Part shown: piece by piece, positions 7,808 to 15,705 of the stretch | How positions within the stretch are numbered: the stretch's first letter is position 1 | How the letters are laid out: each line of letters starts with the position of its first letter | Assembly: GCA_027008705.1 (NCBI GenBank) | Contig: JALVEB010000098.1 | Span: forward strand, 1-32,785 | Length of the DNA: 32,785 bases | DNA from: Sedimenticola sp. | GTDB taxonomy: Bacteria > Pseudomonadota > Gammaproteobacteria > Chromatiales > Chromatiaceae | Direction: 5' to 3' | Position numbers and translations under genes: made by a program | Notes under the pieces: model-generated | The model's database searches: none | Told to the model about the DNA's origin: nothing | The model's input: the letters and a program-made list of their open reading frames with translations, nothing else

Positions 7808-9060
7808 CCGCTGGGCGCGGCGGCCAGCGAGCGGGCCAGCCAGGCTTCCATCAGGCGCGTCGGCTCGCGCAGCAGGCGGGTTTTCCATTCGCCGAGCGCC
7901 ACCCGCCCCTGGATCAGGCCACGCGCCACGCCGATGTGGTCGCTGTGACCGAGGCTGCTGGCGCCGGTCAGGTGATCGCCGTCGAATTGCAGGTTCAGGT
8001 AGCGCCAGCCGGCTTCGTCGAGGAGTTCCACCTGTTCGCCGTCGGGCGCGCCCCGCCAGTTGCCGAACGAGGTCGAGATCAGACCGAGGGTGTCGAGCAC
8101 GTTCATGTTGAGGCTGCCTGCGTGACACAGCGCGCCGTCGCGCGTCATATTGGTGGCGGCGATGCGACCGTGTTCGACGGCGGTCGGCTGGATGGCCTGT
8201 ACCTGAAAGCCACCGCTGCTGAAATCCGGTCCCTGGGCGACATCGCCGGCGGCGAAGATATTGTCGATGTTGGTGCGCAGGTGGCGGTCGACGACGATGC
8301 CCTGGTCCAGCCCGATGCCGGAATCGCGCAGAAACCCGATGTTCGGGCTTACGCCGGCGGCCGGGATCACGAGGCGGGCTTCGAGCGGCTCGCCATGGTC
8401 GAGGCAGACGCGCAGGCCGTCGCCGTTCGGTTCGATCAGCTCGACCGCGTGGCCGGTCAGCACGCGCGCGCCCTTGGCCTCCACCCAGCGTTTCAGCATC
8501 GATGCGGCGGTGGGGTTCATCATGCGCGGAACCATGTGCGGCTCGCGCTCGACAATGGTGACGCGCGCGCCGCGCCGGAGCAGCGCCTCGAGCAGGATGC
8601 AGGCGATGAAGCCGGCGCCCATCAGCACTACCGGAAGATCGGGTTGCAGCCGTCGGGCGATGGCGCGCGCCTGTTCCAGTGTCCAGCACGGCAGTACGCC
8701 GGGCAGTTCGACGCCGGCGACCGGTGGCTGACGTGGCGAGGCGCCGGTGGCGAGCAGCAGGCGGTCGTAATCGAGACGGCTGCCGTCGTTCAGATGGATG
8801 CGGTTGTGGGTGCTGTCGATCCGTTCGACGAGACCATGGCGGACATCGATGCGGTGTCGTTGGAAATGCTCGGGCGAGGGTCGCAGCCAGGTGCCGGCTT
8901 CATCGATGTGCCGGCTCAGCAGGTAGGGGATGGCCATGCGCGAGTATGGCGGTTCGGCTTCGCCGGACAGCAACAGGATGCCGGCGTCCGGGTCGAGCCG
9001 GCGCAAGGTCTCGGCGGCATGGACGCCGGCCGGGCCGGCACCGACGATGAGATGCTGCAT
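7804..9060 (-). CDS. aorC: FAD/NAD(P)H-binding subunit of aldehyde oxidoreductase
   Basis: A 418-residue pyridine-nucleotide-disulfide-type oxidoreductase. The N-terminus MQHLIVGAGPAG has the FAD dinucleotide loop (GAGPAG at 7-12), LLLATGASPR is the ATG motif, VVLMGAGFIACILLEALLRRG is the NAD(P)H fold, and NIFAAGDVAQG is the second FAD contact. The CxxxxC redox disulfide of glutathione-reductase-type enzymes is not seen, so it resembles the NADH:rubredoxin or ferredoxin reductase class. In the AorABC complexes described in Aromatoleum and relatives, this subunit passes electrons between the ferredoxin-like AorA and NAD+. It starts 42 bases downstream of aorB and overlaps the moaD-like gene by four bases. 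The second nucleotide loop, GAGFIA, departs slightly from the usual GGGFIG. Confidence 0.87.
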   Translation of the reverse strand: MQHLIVGAGPAGVHAAETLRRLDPDAGILLLSGEAEPPYSRMAIPYLLSRHIDEAGTWLRPSPEHFQRHRIDVRHGLVERIDSTHNRIHLNDGSRLDYDRLLLATGASPRQPPVAGVELPGVLPCWTLEQARAIARRLQPDLPVVLMGAGFIACILLEALLRRGARVTIVEREPHMVPRMMNPTAASMLKRWVEAKGARVLTGHAVELIEPNGDGLRVCLDHGEPLEARLVIPAAGVSPNIGFLRDSGIGLDQGIVVDRHLRTNIDNIFAAGDVAQGPDFSSGGFQVQAIQPTAVEHGRIAATNMTRDGALCHAGSLNMNVLDTLGLISTSFGNWRGAPDGEQVELLDEAGWRYLNLQFDGDHLTGASSLGHSDHIGVARGLIQGRVALGEWKTRLLREPTRLMEAWLARSLAAAPSG

Positions 9061-9101
9061 GCGAAGGGCTCCTGTCGGGATGGAAAGAGACGGGCGCGGT
9101 T

Positions 9102-10955
9102 TCAGCTCAGGCCGAGGCGGGCCCGGGTCTCGGCCCGGGGCACGCCGTCGGCGCTCCAGCCGCGCAGCTCGTAGTACTCCGGCAGCATCTTGTCGAGACC
9201 GTTGACCAGACCCTTGGCCGGCCCGGTCTTCGCTGCCTCCTTGATCAGGCGTTCCGGCAGGCGGTCCTCGTCGCCGCCGATGCCGGCGCGCAGGTTGAAG
9301 TCGCGTTCCATGTTCCAGATGCGCTCGCCGACGGTGAGCAGCTTGTCGACATCCCAGTCTCCCTCGCAGGCGGCGTCGATCTGTGGCGCGATATCCTCCA
9401 GCGTCCAGGCGAAGGTGGTGAACACGCACAGGCCCGACGAATCGACCGCGGCGGTGGCGTCCTGGAAGGCCTTGACCAGCGCCGGCTTGCCGTCGGTGGT
9501 CAGAGGGTCGGTCTTCTCCGGGATGCCGAGCACCTCGGAGGCGACGGTATAGGAGCGCAGGTGGCAGGCGCCGCGGTTGGAGGTGGCGTAGGTCAGGCCC
9601 ATGCCCTGGATACCGCGCGGATCGTAGGCCGGGAATTCCTGTCCCTTGACGGTCATCGACAGCTCGGGATGGCCGTATTTCTCGCACAGACGCTTCGAAC
9701 CCAGTGCCAGATCGAGACCGAAGCCCTCGCCGCGGGCGACCCACTCGGCGCCCTTGACCAGCGCCTCGGCCGAGCCGAAGCGGAACTCGATGCCGCCGGT
9801 CCGTTCCGGCGCCAGCGCGCCGCATGCGGTCAGCTCCATGGCCGCGGCGATGGTCGCCCCGAGGCTGATCGGGTCCATGCCGTCTTCGTTGCAGAGGAAG
9901 TTGGCATAGGTCAGGGCGTCGAGGTCATCGACTCCGGTATCCGCTCCCAGCGCCCAGGCCGCCTCGTACTCCAGGCCGCCCGAGGCGCCCCAGTACTCGG
10001 GCTTGTGGGAGACCGTGAAATGCCCCTTGTCGATGGTCGAGATGCGCCCGCAGGCGATGGTGCAGCCAAAGCAGCCGGCGTTGCGCACCAGGTTCGGCTT
10101 GCCGTCGTTCGGACGGGGCTCGTGCATCGCTTCGCCGGAGATATCATGGGCGCCGTCGAACTGGACCTCGCGGGCGTTGTCGGTGGGCAATGCGCCGAGC
10201 TCGTTGATCACGTTCATCAGCACCTGGGTGCCGTAGGTCGGCAGGCCCTGGCCGGTGACGGCGTTGTTGGCGAGCACCCGCTTGGCGGCGTCGACCGCTT
10301 CGATGAAGCGCTTCGGGTCCTTCAGGTTGCCGACGCCGAGGGTGCCGCGCACAGCGACCGCCTTCAGGTTTTTCGACGCCATCACGGCGCCGACCCCGGA
10401 GCGCCCGGCGGCGCGGTGCAGATCGTTGATGATGGCGGCGTAGAGGCAGCCCTTCTCGGCCGGGCGACCCACCGCGGCGATGCGCAACAGCGGATCCTGG
10501 TGGCGGTTGTGCAGCCATTCATCAGTGCGCCAGACGCTGGTGCCCCAGATCTCGTCGGCGGGCAGCAGTTCGGCGTGCTCGTTTTCTATATACAGGTACA
10601 CCGGTTCGGGCGAGCGGCCCTCGACGATGATCATGTCCCAGCCGGCGTTTTTCAGCTCGTTACCCATGAAGCCGCCGGAGTTCGAGCAGGCCACGCAGCC
10701 GGTCAGCGGTCCCTTGGTGACCACCGAGTAGCGCCCGCCGGTGGAGGCCATCGTGCCGGTCAATGGGCCGGTGGCGAGGATCAGCTTGTTGTCGGGACCG
10801 AGTGGATCGCAGTCCGGGGCGATCTCCTCGACCAGGTATTTGGTTGCGAGACCGCGCTGGCCGAGGTATTGGTCGGCCCATTCGCGGTTCAGTTCCTCGG
10901 CGACGAGTGTGCCCTCGCTCAGGTTCACGCGCAGTATCTTTCCAGTCCAGGCCAT
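9102..10955 (-). CDS. aorB: Tungsten-dependent aldehyde:ferredoxin oxidoreductase, catalytic subunit
   Basis: A 617-residue enzyme, the usual length for the AOR family. It oxidises aldehydes to carboxylic acids at a tungsten bis-pyranopterin centre, and the reverse reaction is possible. The ATG at 10955 is supported by GAGGAG 7 bases upstream and by the family start MAWTGKILRVNLSEG. The [4Fe-4S] ligands are Cys295, Cys298 and Cys302 (GCFGCTIACGR) with the distant Cys510. The cofactor-binding motifs appear as NEDGMD (356-361, Asn replacing the usual first Asp) and DSSGLC (505-510). The N-terminal ATGPLTGT and SNSGGFMGNELK strings are typical pterin-domain sequence. Tungsten rather than molybdenum is supported by the divergent tupABC importer. 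Together with AorA and AorC it should form a cytoplasmic NAD-coupled AorABC complex. The aldehyde it uses cannot be told from sequence. Confidence 0.95.
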   Translation of the reverse strand: MAWTGKILRVNLSEGTLVAEELNREWADQYLGQRGLATKYLVEEIAPDCDPLGPDNKLILATGPLTGTMASTGGRYSVVTKGPLTGCVACSNSGGFMGNELKNAGWDMIIVEGRSPEPVYLYIENEHAELLPADEIWGTSVWRTDEWLHNRHQDPLLRIAAVGRPAEKGCLYAAIINDLHRAAGRSGVGAVMASKNLKAVAVRGTLGVGNLKDPKRFIEAVDAAKRVLANNAVTGQGLPTYGTQVLMNVINELGALPTDNAREVQFDGAHDISGEAMHEPRPNDGKPNLVRNAGCFGCTIACGRISTIDKGHFTVSHKPEYWGASGGLEYEAAWALGADTGVDDLDALTYANFLCNEDGMDPISLGATIAAAMELTACGALAPERTGGIEFRFGSAEALVKGAEWVARGEGFGLDLALGSKRLCEKYGHPELSMTVKGQEFPAYDPRGIQGMGLTYATSNRGACHLRSYTVASEVLGIPEKTDPLTTDGKPALVKAFQDATAAVDSSGLCVFTTFAWTLEDIAPQIDAACEGDWDVDKLLTVGERIWNMERDFNLRAGIGGDEDRLPERLIKEAAKTGPAKGLVNGLDKMLPEYYELRGWSADGVPRAETRARLGLS

Positions 10956-10965
10956 GTCGTTCTCC

Positions 10966-11445
10966 TCAGGCGGTCGCTTCGGCGGCGGTAATGGAACGCG
11001 CCGCCCAGCGGCGCATCTTCTCGTAACCGGTCTGATCGGCATCGGTGTAACGGATCGCGGTGGTCGGGCAGGCGCGTGCGCAGGCGGGGTCGCCGCCGCA
11101 CAGGTCGCACTTGATGACCTTGCCGCTGGCCTGACTGTAGTTGATGGTGCCGAACGGACAGGCGATGGTGCATACCTTGCAACCGACGCAACGCTCGTCG
11201 ACGACCCGTTTCACACCCAACGTCCGGTCGTCGACGATGGCTTCGACCGGGCAGGCTTGCAGGCACCAGGCATCAGCGCACTGGGTGCAGGCATAGGGCA
11301 CGAAGCAGCCTTCATGGTGGAAGGTGAAGACCCGAATCCGCGAACGGGATGGGTTGAAGCGGCCTTCGTGTTCGAACGAGCAGGCCATCTCGCATTGCAG
11401 ACAGCCGGTACATTTGTCGGGATCGATCAACAGCGCCTTTTGCAT
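10966..11445 (-). CDS. aorA: Four-cluster [4Fe-4S] ferredoxin-like electron-transfer subunit
   Basis: A 159-residue polyferredoxin starting MQKALLIDPDKCTGC. Sixteen cysteines fall in four groups of four: 12/15/18/22, 53/56/61/65, 86/89/92/96 and 113/116/122/126, enough for four [4Fe-4S] clusters. An extra Cys47 has no obvious role. The layout is like DmsB, HycB or the AorA subunit of proteobacterial AOR, which forms an electron wire between the tungsten site and the FAD subunit. There is no signal peptide or Tat motif, so the complex is cytoplasmic. The start codon at 11445 follows GGAGG about 9 bases upstream; longer in-frame starts run into the divergent promoter region and are not credible. 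It leads the leftward operon and ends 10 bases before aorB. Confidence 0.9.
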   Translation of the reverse strand: MQKALLIDPDKCTGCLQCEMACSFEHEGRFNPSRSRIRVFTFHHEGCFVPYACTQCADAWCLQACPVEAIVDDRTLGVKRVVDERCVGCKVCTIACPFGTINYSQASGKVIKCDLCGGDPACARACPTTAIRYTDADQTGYEKMRRWAARSITAAEATA

Positions 11446-11491
11446 GCGCGGACCTCCAATGGGGTTGTTTTTGCCTGTGGGACAGTGCCAA

Positions 11492-11519
11492 AGCATAGTC
11501 CATGGCGGGGAATTGTCCA
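11492..11519 (-). promoter_or_regulatory. Candidate sigma-70 promoter of the aor operon
   Basis: On the minus strand TGGACA (11519-11514) is followed after 16 bases by TATGCT (11497-11492), giving a leader of about 40 bases before aorA. Its -35 overlaps that of the divergent tupA promoter, so the two operons may be controlled together. Confidence 0.35.
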
Positions 11520-11542
11520 TCGTCGCGCGGCGGCGATAGAAT
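11513..11542 (+). promoter_or_regulatory. Candidate sigma-70 promoter of the tup operon
   Basis: TTGTCC at 11513-11518 and TAGAAT at 11537-11542 are 18 bases apart, with the tupA ATG 34 bases downstream. GGGAG at 11561-11565 is the likely ribosome site. No recognisable tungstate- or molybdate-responsive (TunR/ModE) palindrome was found by eye. Confidence 0.4.
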
Positions 11543-11575
11543 GGCGCCGTCTGGAACCCCGGGAGACCGATTGCG

Positions 11576-12403
11576 ATGATCCGAATGCTGTTCGCGTTGG
11601 TGCTGTCGGCGCTGGCCGCCGCGCCGCGTGCCGAGAACGCTGTCGTGCGTCTTGCCACGACCACCAGTACCGACAACTCAGGGCTGTTGCGCGCGCTGCT
11701 GCCGCGTTTCGAGCGCGCCAGCGGTTATCGCGTGCAGGTGATCGCGGTCGGCACCGGCAAGGCGCTGCGGATGGGCGCGGCGGGCGATGTCGATGTGGTG
11801 TTGGTGCATGCGCGCGCGGCCGAGGAGGCGTTTGTCGCCAGCGGCGCCGGCGAGCGCCGCTATCCGGTGATGCACAACGATTTCGTGCTCGTCGGCCCGC
11901 GTGACGATCCGGCCGGCGTGCGCGCCGCCGGCGATATCGGCGAGGCGCTGCGCCGCATCGCCGCGACGCGCGCGCCGTTCGTCTCGCGCGGCGACGATTC
12001 CGGCACCCACAAGAAGGAACGCGTGTTGTGGCGCCGCGCCGGGATCACGCCGCGTGGGCGCTGGTACCGCGAGGCCGGGCAGGGCATGGGGCGGGTGCTG
12101 CAGATCGCCGGTGAGCTCGGCGCCTACACGCTGAGCGATCGCGGCACCTGGCTTGCGATGCGCGACAAACTGCCGTCGGCCTTGCTGTTCAGCGGCGGCG
12201 CGGCGCTGCGCAATCCCTATGGCATCATCCCGGTCAGCGCGAAGCGCTACCCTGATGTCAATCACGCTGGAGCGATGGCGTTGGTCGAATGGCTCACTTC
12301 GCCGGCCGGACAGCAGGCGATCGATGCCTTCCGCGTCGCCGGCGAGCGCTTGTTCATTCCCGATGCCACGCGCACTACCGCCCGTCATGCAGTCGCTGGG
12401 TGA
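11576..12403 (+). CDS. tupA: Tungstate ABC transporter, periplasmic binding protein
   Basis: A 275-residue protein with a short signal peptide ending near residue 19 (APRA). The mature N-terminus carries LATTTSTDNSGLL; the TTTS motif at residues 28-31 is the signature of TupA and distinguishes it from the molybdate protein ModA. SRGDDSGTHKKE and GELGAYTLSDRGTW are further family blocks around the oxyanion site. It captures tungstate with high affinity in the periplasm and presents it to TupB. It heads the operon tupA-tupB-tupC-mobA-moeA, divergent from the tungsten aldehyde oxidoreductase genes. Its 3' end overlaps tupB by 17 bases. The main alternative, a WtpA-type protein, lacks the TTTS block. 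Confidence 0.93.
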   Translation: MIRMLFALVLSALAAAPRAENAVVRLATTTSTDNSGLLRALLPRFERASGYRVQVIAVGTGKALRMGAAGDVDVVLVHARAAEEAFVASGAGERRYPVMHNDFVLVGPRDDPAGVRAAGDIGEALRRIAATRAPFVSRGDDSGTHKKERVLWRRAGITPRGRWYREAGQGMGRVLQIAGELGAYTLSDRGTWLAMRDKLPSALLFSGGAALRNPYGIIPVSAKRYPDVNHAGAMALVEWLTSPAGQQAIDAFRVAGERLFIPDATRTTARHAVAG

Positions 12404-13088
12404 GGCCATCGCCAACGCGCTCGGGTTGCTGCTCGGCGGCGACCCAGAGCTGTGGGAGATCGTTGCGATCTCGTTTCGCGTCTCGGTCACCGCGATGCTG
12501 GTGGCGACGCCGTTTGCGCTGCTCGTCGCGTTCGCGCTGGCGCATTTCACCTTCCCGGGGCGCAAGCTGCTGGTGACCTTGTTCAGCAGCCTGCTGTCGG
12601 TGCCGGCGGTGGTGGTCGGCCTGACCTTCTATCTGCTGCTTTCGCGCCAGGGCCCGCTCGGCGACTGGAAGCTGCTGTTCACCCAGAGCGCGATGGTCAT
12701 CGGCCAGATCGCGTTGGCCTTCCCGATCCTTGTCGCGATGAGTCATTCCGCCTTCCATGCGTTGGACCGGCGCGCCTGGGAGACCGCGCGCACGCTCGGC
12801 GCCGGGCCGCTGCGCGCCACCCTCACATTGATGCGCGAGATCCGCTTCGGCCTGTTCGCGGCGTTGTTTGCCGCTTTCGGTCGCATCATCGCCGAGGTCG
12901 GCGCGTCGATGATGCTCGGCGGCAACATCCTGCACTATACGCGTAACATTCCCACCGCGATCGCGCTGGAGACCAGCAAGGGCGAGTTCGCTCAGGGCAT
13001 CGCGCTCGGCATCGTGTTGTTGAGCCTGACCTTCAGCGTTACCGCGTTGTTGCAACATCTGCAACAACGTCGCATGATCGGGCGATGA
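12387..13088 (+). CDS. tupB: Tungstate ABC transporter, permease
   Basis: A 233-residue integral membrane protein with about five or six hydrophobic segments (for example VSVTAMLVATPFALLVAFAL, SSLLSVPAVVVGLTFYLLL and GLFAALFAAFGRIIAEVGAS). The EAA loop that contacts the ATPase reads AWETARTLGAGPLRATLTLM. The ATG at 12387 lies inside the end of tupA and has no Shine-Dalgarno of its own, so translation is probably coupled to tupA. This start gives the family N-terminus (LGEAIANALGLLLGGDPELWEI). A homodimer of this subunit with two TupC would form the inner-membrane channel. The stop overlaps the tupC start as ATGA. Confidence 0.92.
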   Translation: MQSLGEAIANALGLLLGGDPELWEIVAISFRVSVTAMLVATPFALLVAFALAHFTFPGRKLLVTLFSSLLSVPAVVVGLTFYLLLSRQGPLGDWKLLFTQSAMVIGQIALAFPILVAMSHSAFHALDRRAWETARTLGAGPLRATLTLMREIRFGLFAALFAAFGRIIAEVGASMMLGGNILHYTRNIPTAIALETSKGEFAQGIALGIVLLSLTFSVTALLQHLQQRRMIGR

Positions 13089-13765
13089 GTCAAGCCCTGT
13101 TCCGCTTCATCGATGTGCGCAAATCCTTCGGCCGGCGCCCGTTGCTGCGTGGCGCCGATATCGAATTGGTCGCCGGGCGCTGCGCGTTGCTCGTCGGTCG
13201 CAACGGCAGTGGCAAGTCGACCCTGTTGCGCATCATGGCGAGCCTCGAACCACCGGATCGCGCAAGCGTCGATTTCGGTGGCGGGCCGCTGCCGTGGCGG
13301 CGCTGTCGTGGCTATCTGCAACGGCATATCCTCTACCTGCACCAGCAGCCCTACCTGTTCGACGGCGATGTGCGTTACAACCTCGGATATGCCCTGAAGG
13401 GCGGCCGTGACAAACGCGCGCTGGTCGATGCCGCGCTGCGTTGGGGCGGTCTCGAGGCGCTCGCCGGCGCTCCGGCGCGAAGCCTCTCCGGCGGGGAGCG
13501 TCAGCGCCTGGCGCTGGCGCGCGCCTGGCTGCGGCGACCGGCCGTGATGCTGCTCGACGAGCCGACCGCGAACATGGACGGCGAGGCGCGCCACGCCACG
13601 CTGGAGCTGCTGCGCGCGCTCCGGGAAGAGGGCTACGCGCTGTTGATCGCCAGCCACGATCAGCACCACTTCGGTGATCTCTTCGATGCCCGGATGGCGT
13701 TGCGCGAGGGTCGCGTCGCGCAATGCGCGGACGAGCCGCCGGCGATCGCGGCGGTGGGCCGATGA
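13085..13765 (+). CDS. tupC: Tungstate ABC transporter, ATP-binding protein
   Basis: A 226-residue ABC ATPase with all the expected motifs: Walker A GRNGSGKST near residues 38-46, Q-loop in HQQPYLF, signature LSGGERQRLALARAW, Walker B VMLLDEPTANMD, and the switch histidine in IASHDQHH. It powers tungstate import through TupB. It overlaps tupB and mobA by four bases each (ATGA), which implies a single polycistronic message and roughly matched synthesis. Like other TupC proteins, and unlike ModC, it has no C-terminal Mop domain for oxyanion regulation. Confidence 0.93.
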   Translation: MSQALFRFIDVRKSFGRRPLLRGADIELVAGRCALLVGRNGSGKSTLLRIMASLEPPDRASVDFGGGPLPWRRCRGYLQRHILYLHQQPYLFDGDVRYNLGYALKGGRDKRALVDAALRWGGLEALAGAPARSLSGGERQRLALARAWLRRPAVMLLDEPTANMDGEARHATLELLRALREEGYALLIASHDQHHFGDLFDARMALREGRVAQCADEPPAIAAVGR

Positions 13766-14358
13766 GTCGCGAGCGCGTCACCGCCTGTATCCTTGCCGGT
13801 GGCCGCGGCCGGCGCATGGGCGGTATCGACAAAGGGTTGATGCTGTGGCATGGCCGGCCGTTGGTTGAGCAATTGGTCGAGGCGCTCTCGCCGCAGGTCG
13901 ACCGGATCGTGATCAACGCCAACCGCAATCAGGAGACCTACCGGCGCCTCGGTCACAGCGTGATCGGCGATGAGCTGGCTGGTTACCAGGGGCCGCTGGC
14001 CGGCATCGCCGCCGGTCTTGCCGCGGCCGGGGGCGGCTTGCTTGCGGTGTTGCCGTGCGATGCGCCGAATCTGCCGCCGGATTACATCGAGCGTCTGTGC
14101 GCCGCGCGTCGCGGCGCGCCGATCGCGGTGGCGCACGATGGCCTGCGTTTGCAGCCGGTACACGCGCTGCTGCCGGTCGACTTGTTGCCGGAGCTGCGCG
14201 AGTTCCTGGCCGGCGGAGGACGCAAGGTCGAGGCCTGGTATGCCCGGCAAGGCTTCGCGCGCGCCGATTTCAGCGACCGGCGCGAGACCTTCTTCAACCT
14301 CAACCGGCCGGAAGACCGGCGGCTCGCGTCGCTCGACGCGGCAGGAGAACACTCATGA
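13762..14358 (+). CDS. mobA: Molybdenum cofactor guanylyltransferase
   Basis: A 198-residue nucleotidyltransferase starting MSRERVTACILAGGRGRRMG. The GTP-binding signature is LAGGRGRRMGGIDKGLM; further conserved blocks are YQGPLAGIAAGL and LAVLPCDAPNLP, whose Asp binds the metal. It transfers GMP from GTP to the metal-bound pterin to make bis-MGD. AOR enzymes of known structure carry a bis-pterin cofactor without a nucleotide, so mobA here more likely serves a formate dehydrogenase or other DMSO-reductase-family enzyme elsewhere in the genome, or helps to form the bis-pterin intermediate. It overlaps tupC and moeA by four bases on each side. Confidence 0.92.
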   Translation: MSRERVTACILAGGRGRRMGGIDKGLMLWHGRPLVEQLVEALSPQVDRIVINANRNQETYRRLGHSVIGDELAGYQGPLAGIAAGLAAAGGGLLAVLPCDAPNLPPDYIERLCAARRGAPIAVAHDGLRLQPVHALLPVDLLPELREFLAGGGRKVEAWYARQGFARADFSDRRETFFNLNRPEDRRLASLDAAGEHS

Positions 14359-15638
14359 ACCCGTCCGATTCCCCCTCCCCGAGTTGCGCCGATGCCACGG
14401 AGCCCGGTGTGCTGCGCGTCGCCCAGGCGCGCGCCGCGATCATCGAGCAATTAACCCCGCCGCGCGGCGTCGAACGACTCGCGCTGCGCGATGCCCTGGA
14501 CCGCGCGCTGGCGACCGACATCCTGTCCCCGTCCGATGTGCCCGGCCACGACAATTCGGCGATGGATGGCTATGCGTTGCGTGGCGCCGATCTCGGCGAG
14601 GATGGCGGGGCGCGTTTGCGCTTGGTCGGCGAGTTGCATGCCGGTCAGCGCTTCGAGGGCGTCTGCGGCGCGGGAGAATGCGTGCGCATCATGACCGGCG
14701 CGCCGATGCCGCGCGGCTGCGATACGGTGGTGATGCAGGAACAGACGCGGGTGATCGGCGAGAACAGGATCGAGCTGCTCGGCCGCCACCGCCCCGGAGA
14801 AAACGTGCGCCACGCCGGCGAGGATATCGCCCGCGGTGCGCCGGTGTTGTCTCAGGGGCGCCGTCTGACCCCGGCCGATCTCGGCGTGCTCGCCTCGCTC
14901 GGTATCGGCGAGGTTTCGGTGCGTCGCCGTCCGCGCGTGGCCTTCTTCTCGACCGGTGACGAATTGCGTTCGCTCGGCGAGACCCTCGACGAAGGCGATG
15001 TCTACGACAGCAACCGCTACAGCCTGCATGGGCTGCTGCGTCAGGCCAATGTCGAGCTGCTCGATCTCGGCGTGGTGCGCGATGACCCCGCGGCGTTGCG
15101 CGCCGCGTTCTCCGATGCCGCGGCGATCGCTGATGTCATCGTCACCTCCGGCGGCGTCTCGGTCGGCGAGGCAGACTATACGCGCTCGGTATTGGAGGAG
15201 CTGGGGCGGATGAACTTCTGGAAGATCCTGATGAAGCCGGGTCGTCCGCTGAGCTTCGGTCGTATCGGCGAGGCCGCCTTTTTCGGCCTGCCCGGCAACC
15301 CGGTTGCGGTGATGGTGACCTTCCTGCAATTCGTCGCCCCGGCGCTGCGCTATCTCGCCAGCGGGCGGGTCGAGCAGCCGCTGACCCTGCGCGCGCGCTG
15401 CGGTGATGCGATCCGCAAGCGCCCGGGCCGCTTCGAATTCCCGCGCGGGATCTGCCGGCCCGCTGCCGACGGTGGGCTCGAGGTTACCACCACCGGTCGT
15501 CAGGGCTCGGGCATCCTGACCTCGATGAGCCGCGGCAATTGCCTGATCCTGCTGCCGGAAGACAACGCCGGGGTGGCTCCCGGCGAGTTCGTGCGCATCC
15601 AGCCCTTCGGACCGTTATCGAGCGGGCTCGGGGACTGA
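14355..15638 (+). CDS. moeA: Molybdopterin molybdenumtransferase (metal insertion)
   Basis: A 427-residue protein of typical MoeA length. It inserts the oxyanion metal into adenylylated molybdopterin. Visible signatures are VPGHDNSAMDGYALR (domain III start), GECVRIMTGAPMPRGCDTVVMQE, the GEDI/RHAGEDIARG block, the MogA-like domain with FFSTGDEL, DSNRYSLHGLL and TSGGVSVGEADYT, and the substrate loop KPGRPLSFG followed by FGLPGNPVAVMVTF. AGGAG lies 7 bases before the ATG, which overlaps the mobA stop (ATGA). It is the last gene of the tungstate-uptake operon, so this copy is likely biased to tungsten insertion, although paralogues elsewhere cannot be excluded. It converges with def. Confidence 0.95.
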   Translation: MNPSDSPSPSCADATEPGVLRVAQARAAIIEQLTPPRGVERLALRDALDRALATDILSPSDVPGHDNSAMDGYALRGADLGEDGGARLRLVGELHAGQRFEGVCGAGECVRIMTGAPMPRGCDTVVMQEQTRVIGENRIELLGRHRPGENVRHAGEDIARGAPVLSQGRRLTPADLGVLASLGIGEVSVRRRPRVAFFSTGDELRSLGETLDEGDVYDSNRYSLHGLLRQANVELLDLGVVRDDPAALRAAFSDAAAIADVIVTSGGVSVGEADYTRSVLEELGRMNFWKILMKPGRPLSFGRIGEAAFFGLPGNPVAVMVTFLQFVAPALRYLASGRVEQPLTLRARCGDAIRKRPGRFEFPRGICRPAADGGLEVTTTGRQGSGILTSMSRGNCLILLPEDNAGVAPGEFVRIQPFGPLSSGLGD

Positions 15639-15705
15639 CCCGACGCGATTCCGTGGCGGGCGGGGCGCGTTCGCGGCACTTCCGTGCGCCGCTCGCGGAT
15701 CCGGG

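Noticed and set aside
11475-11500. A sigma-54-like TGGCAC on the minus strand before aorA
   Set aside because: The GC of a -12 element is not at the required spacing from the GG of TGGCAC, so it does not meet the -24/-12 rule.
15639-15705. GCGGCAC/GTGCGCCGC hairpin between moeA and def as a terminator
   Set aside because: The stem is bulged and there is no T-run; support is too weak to list.
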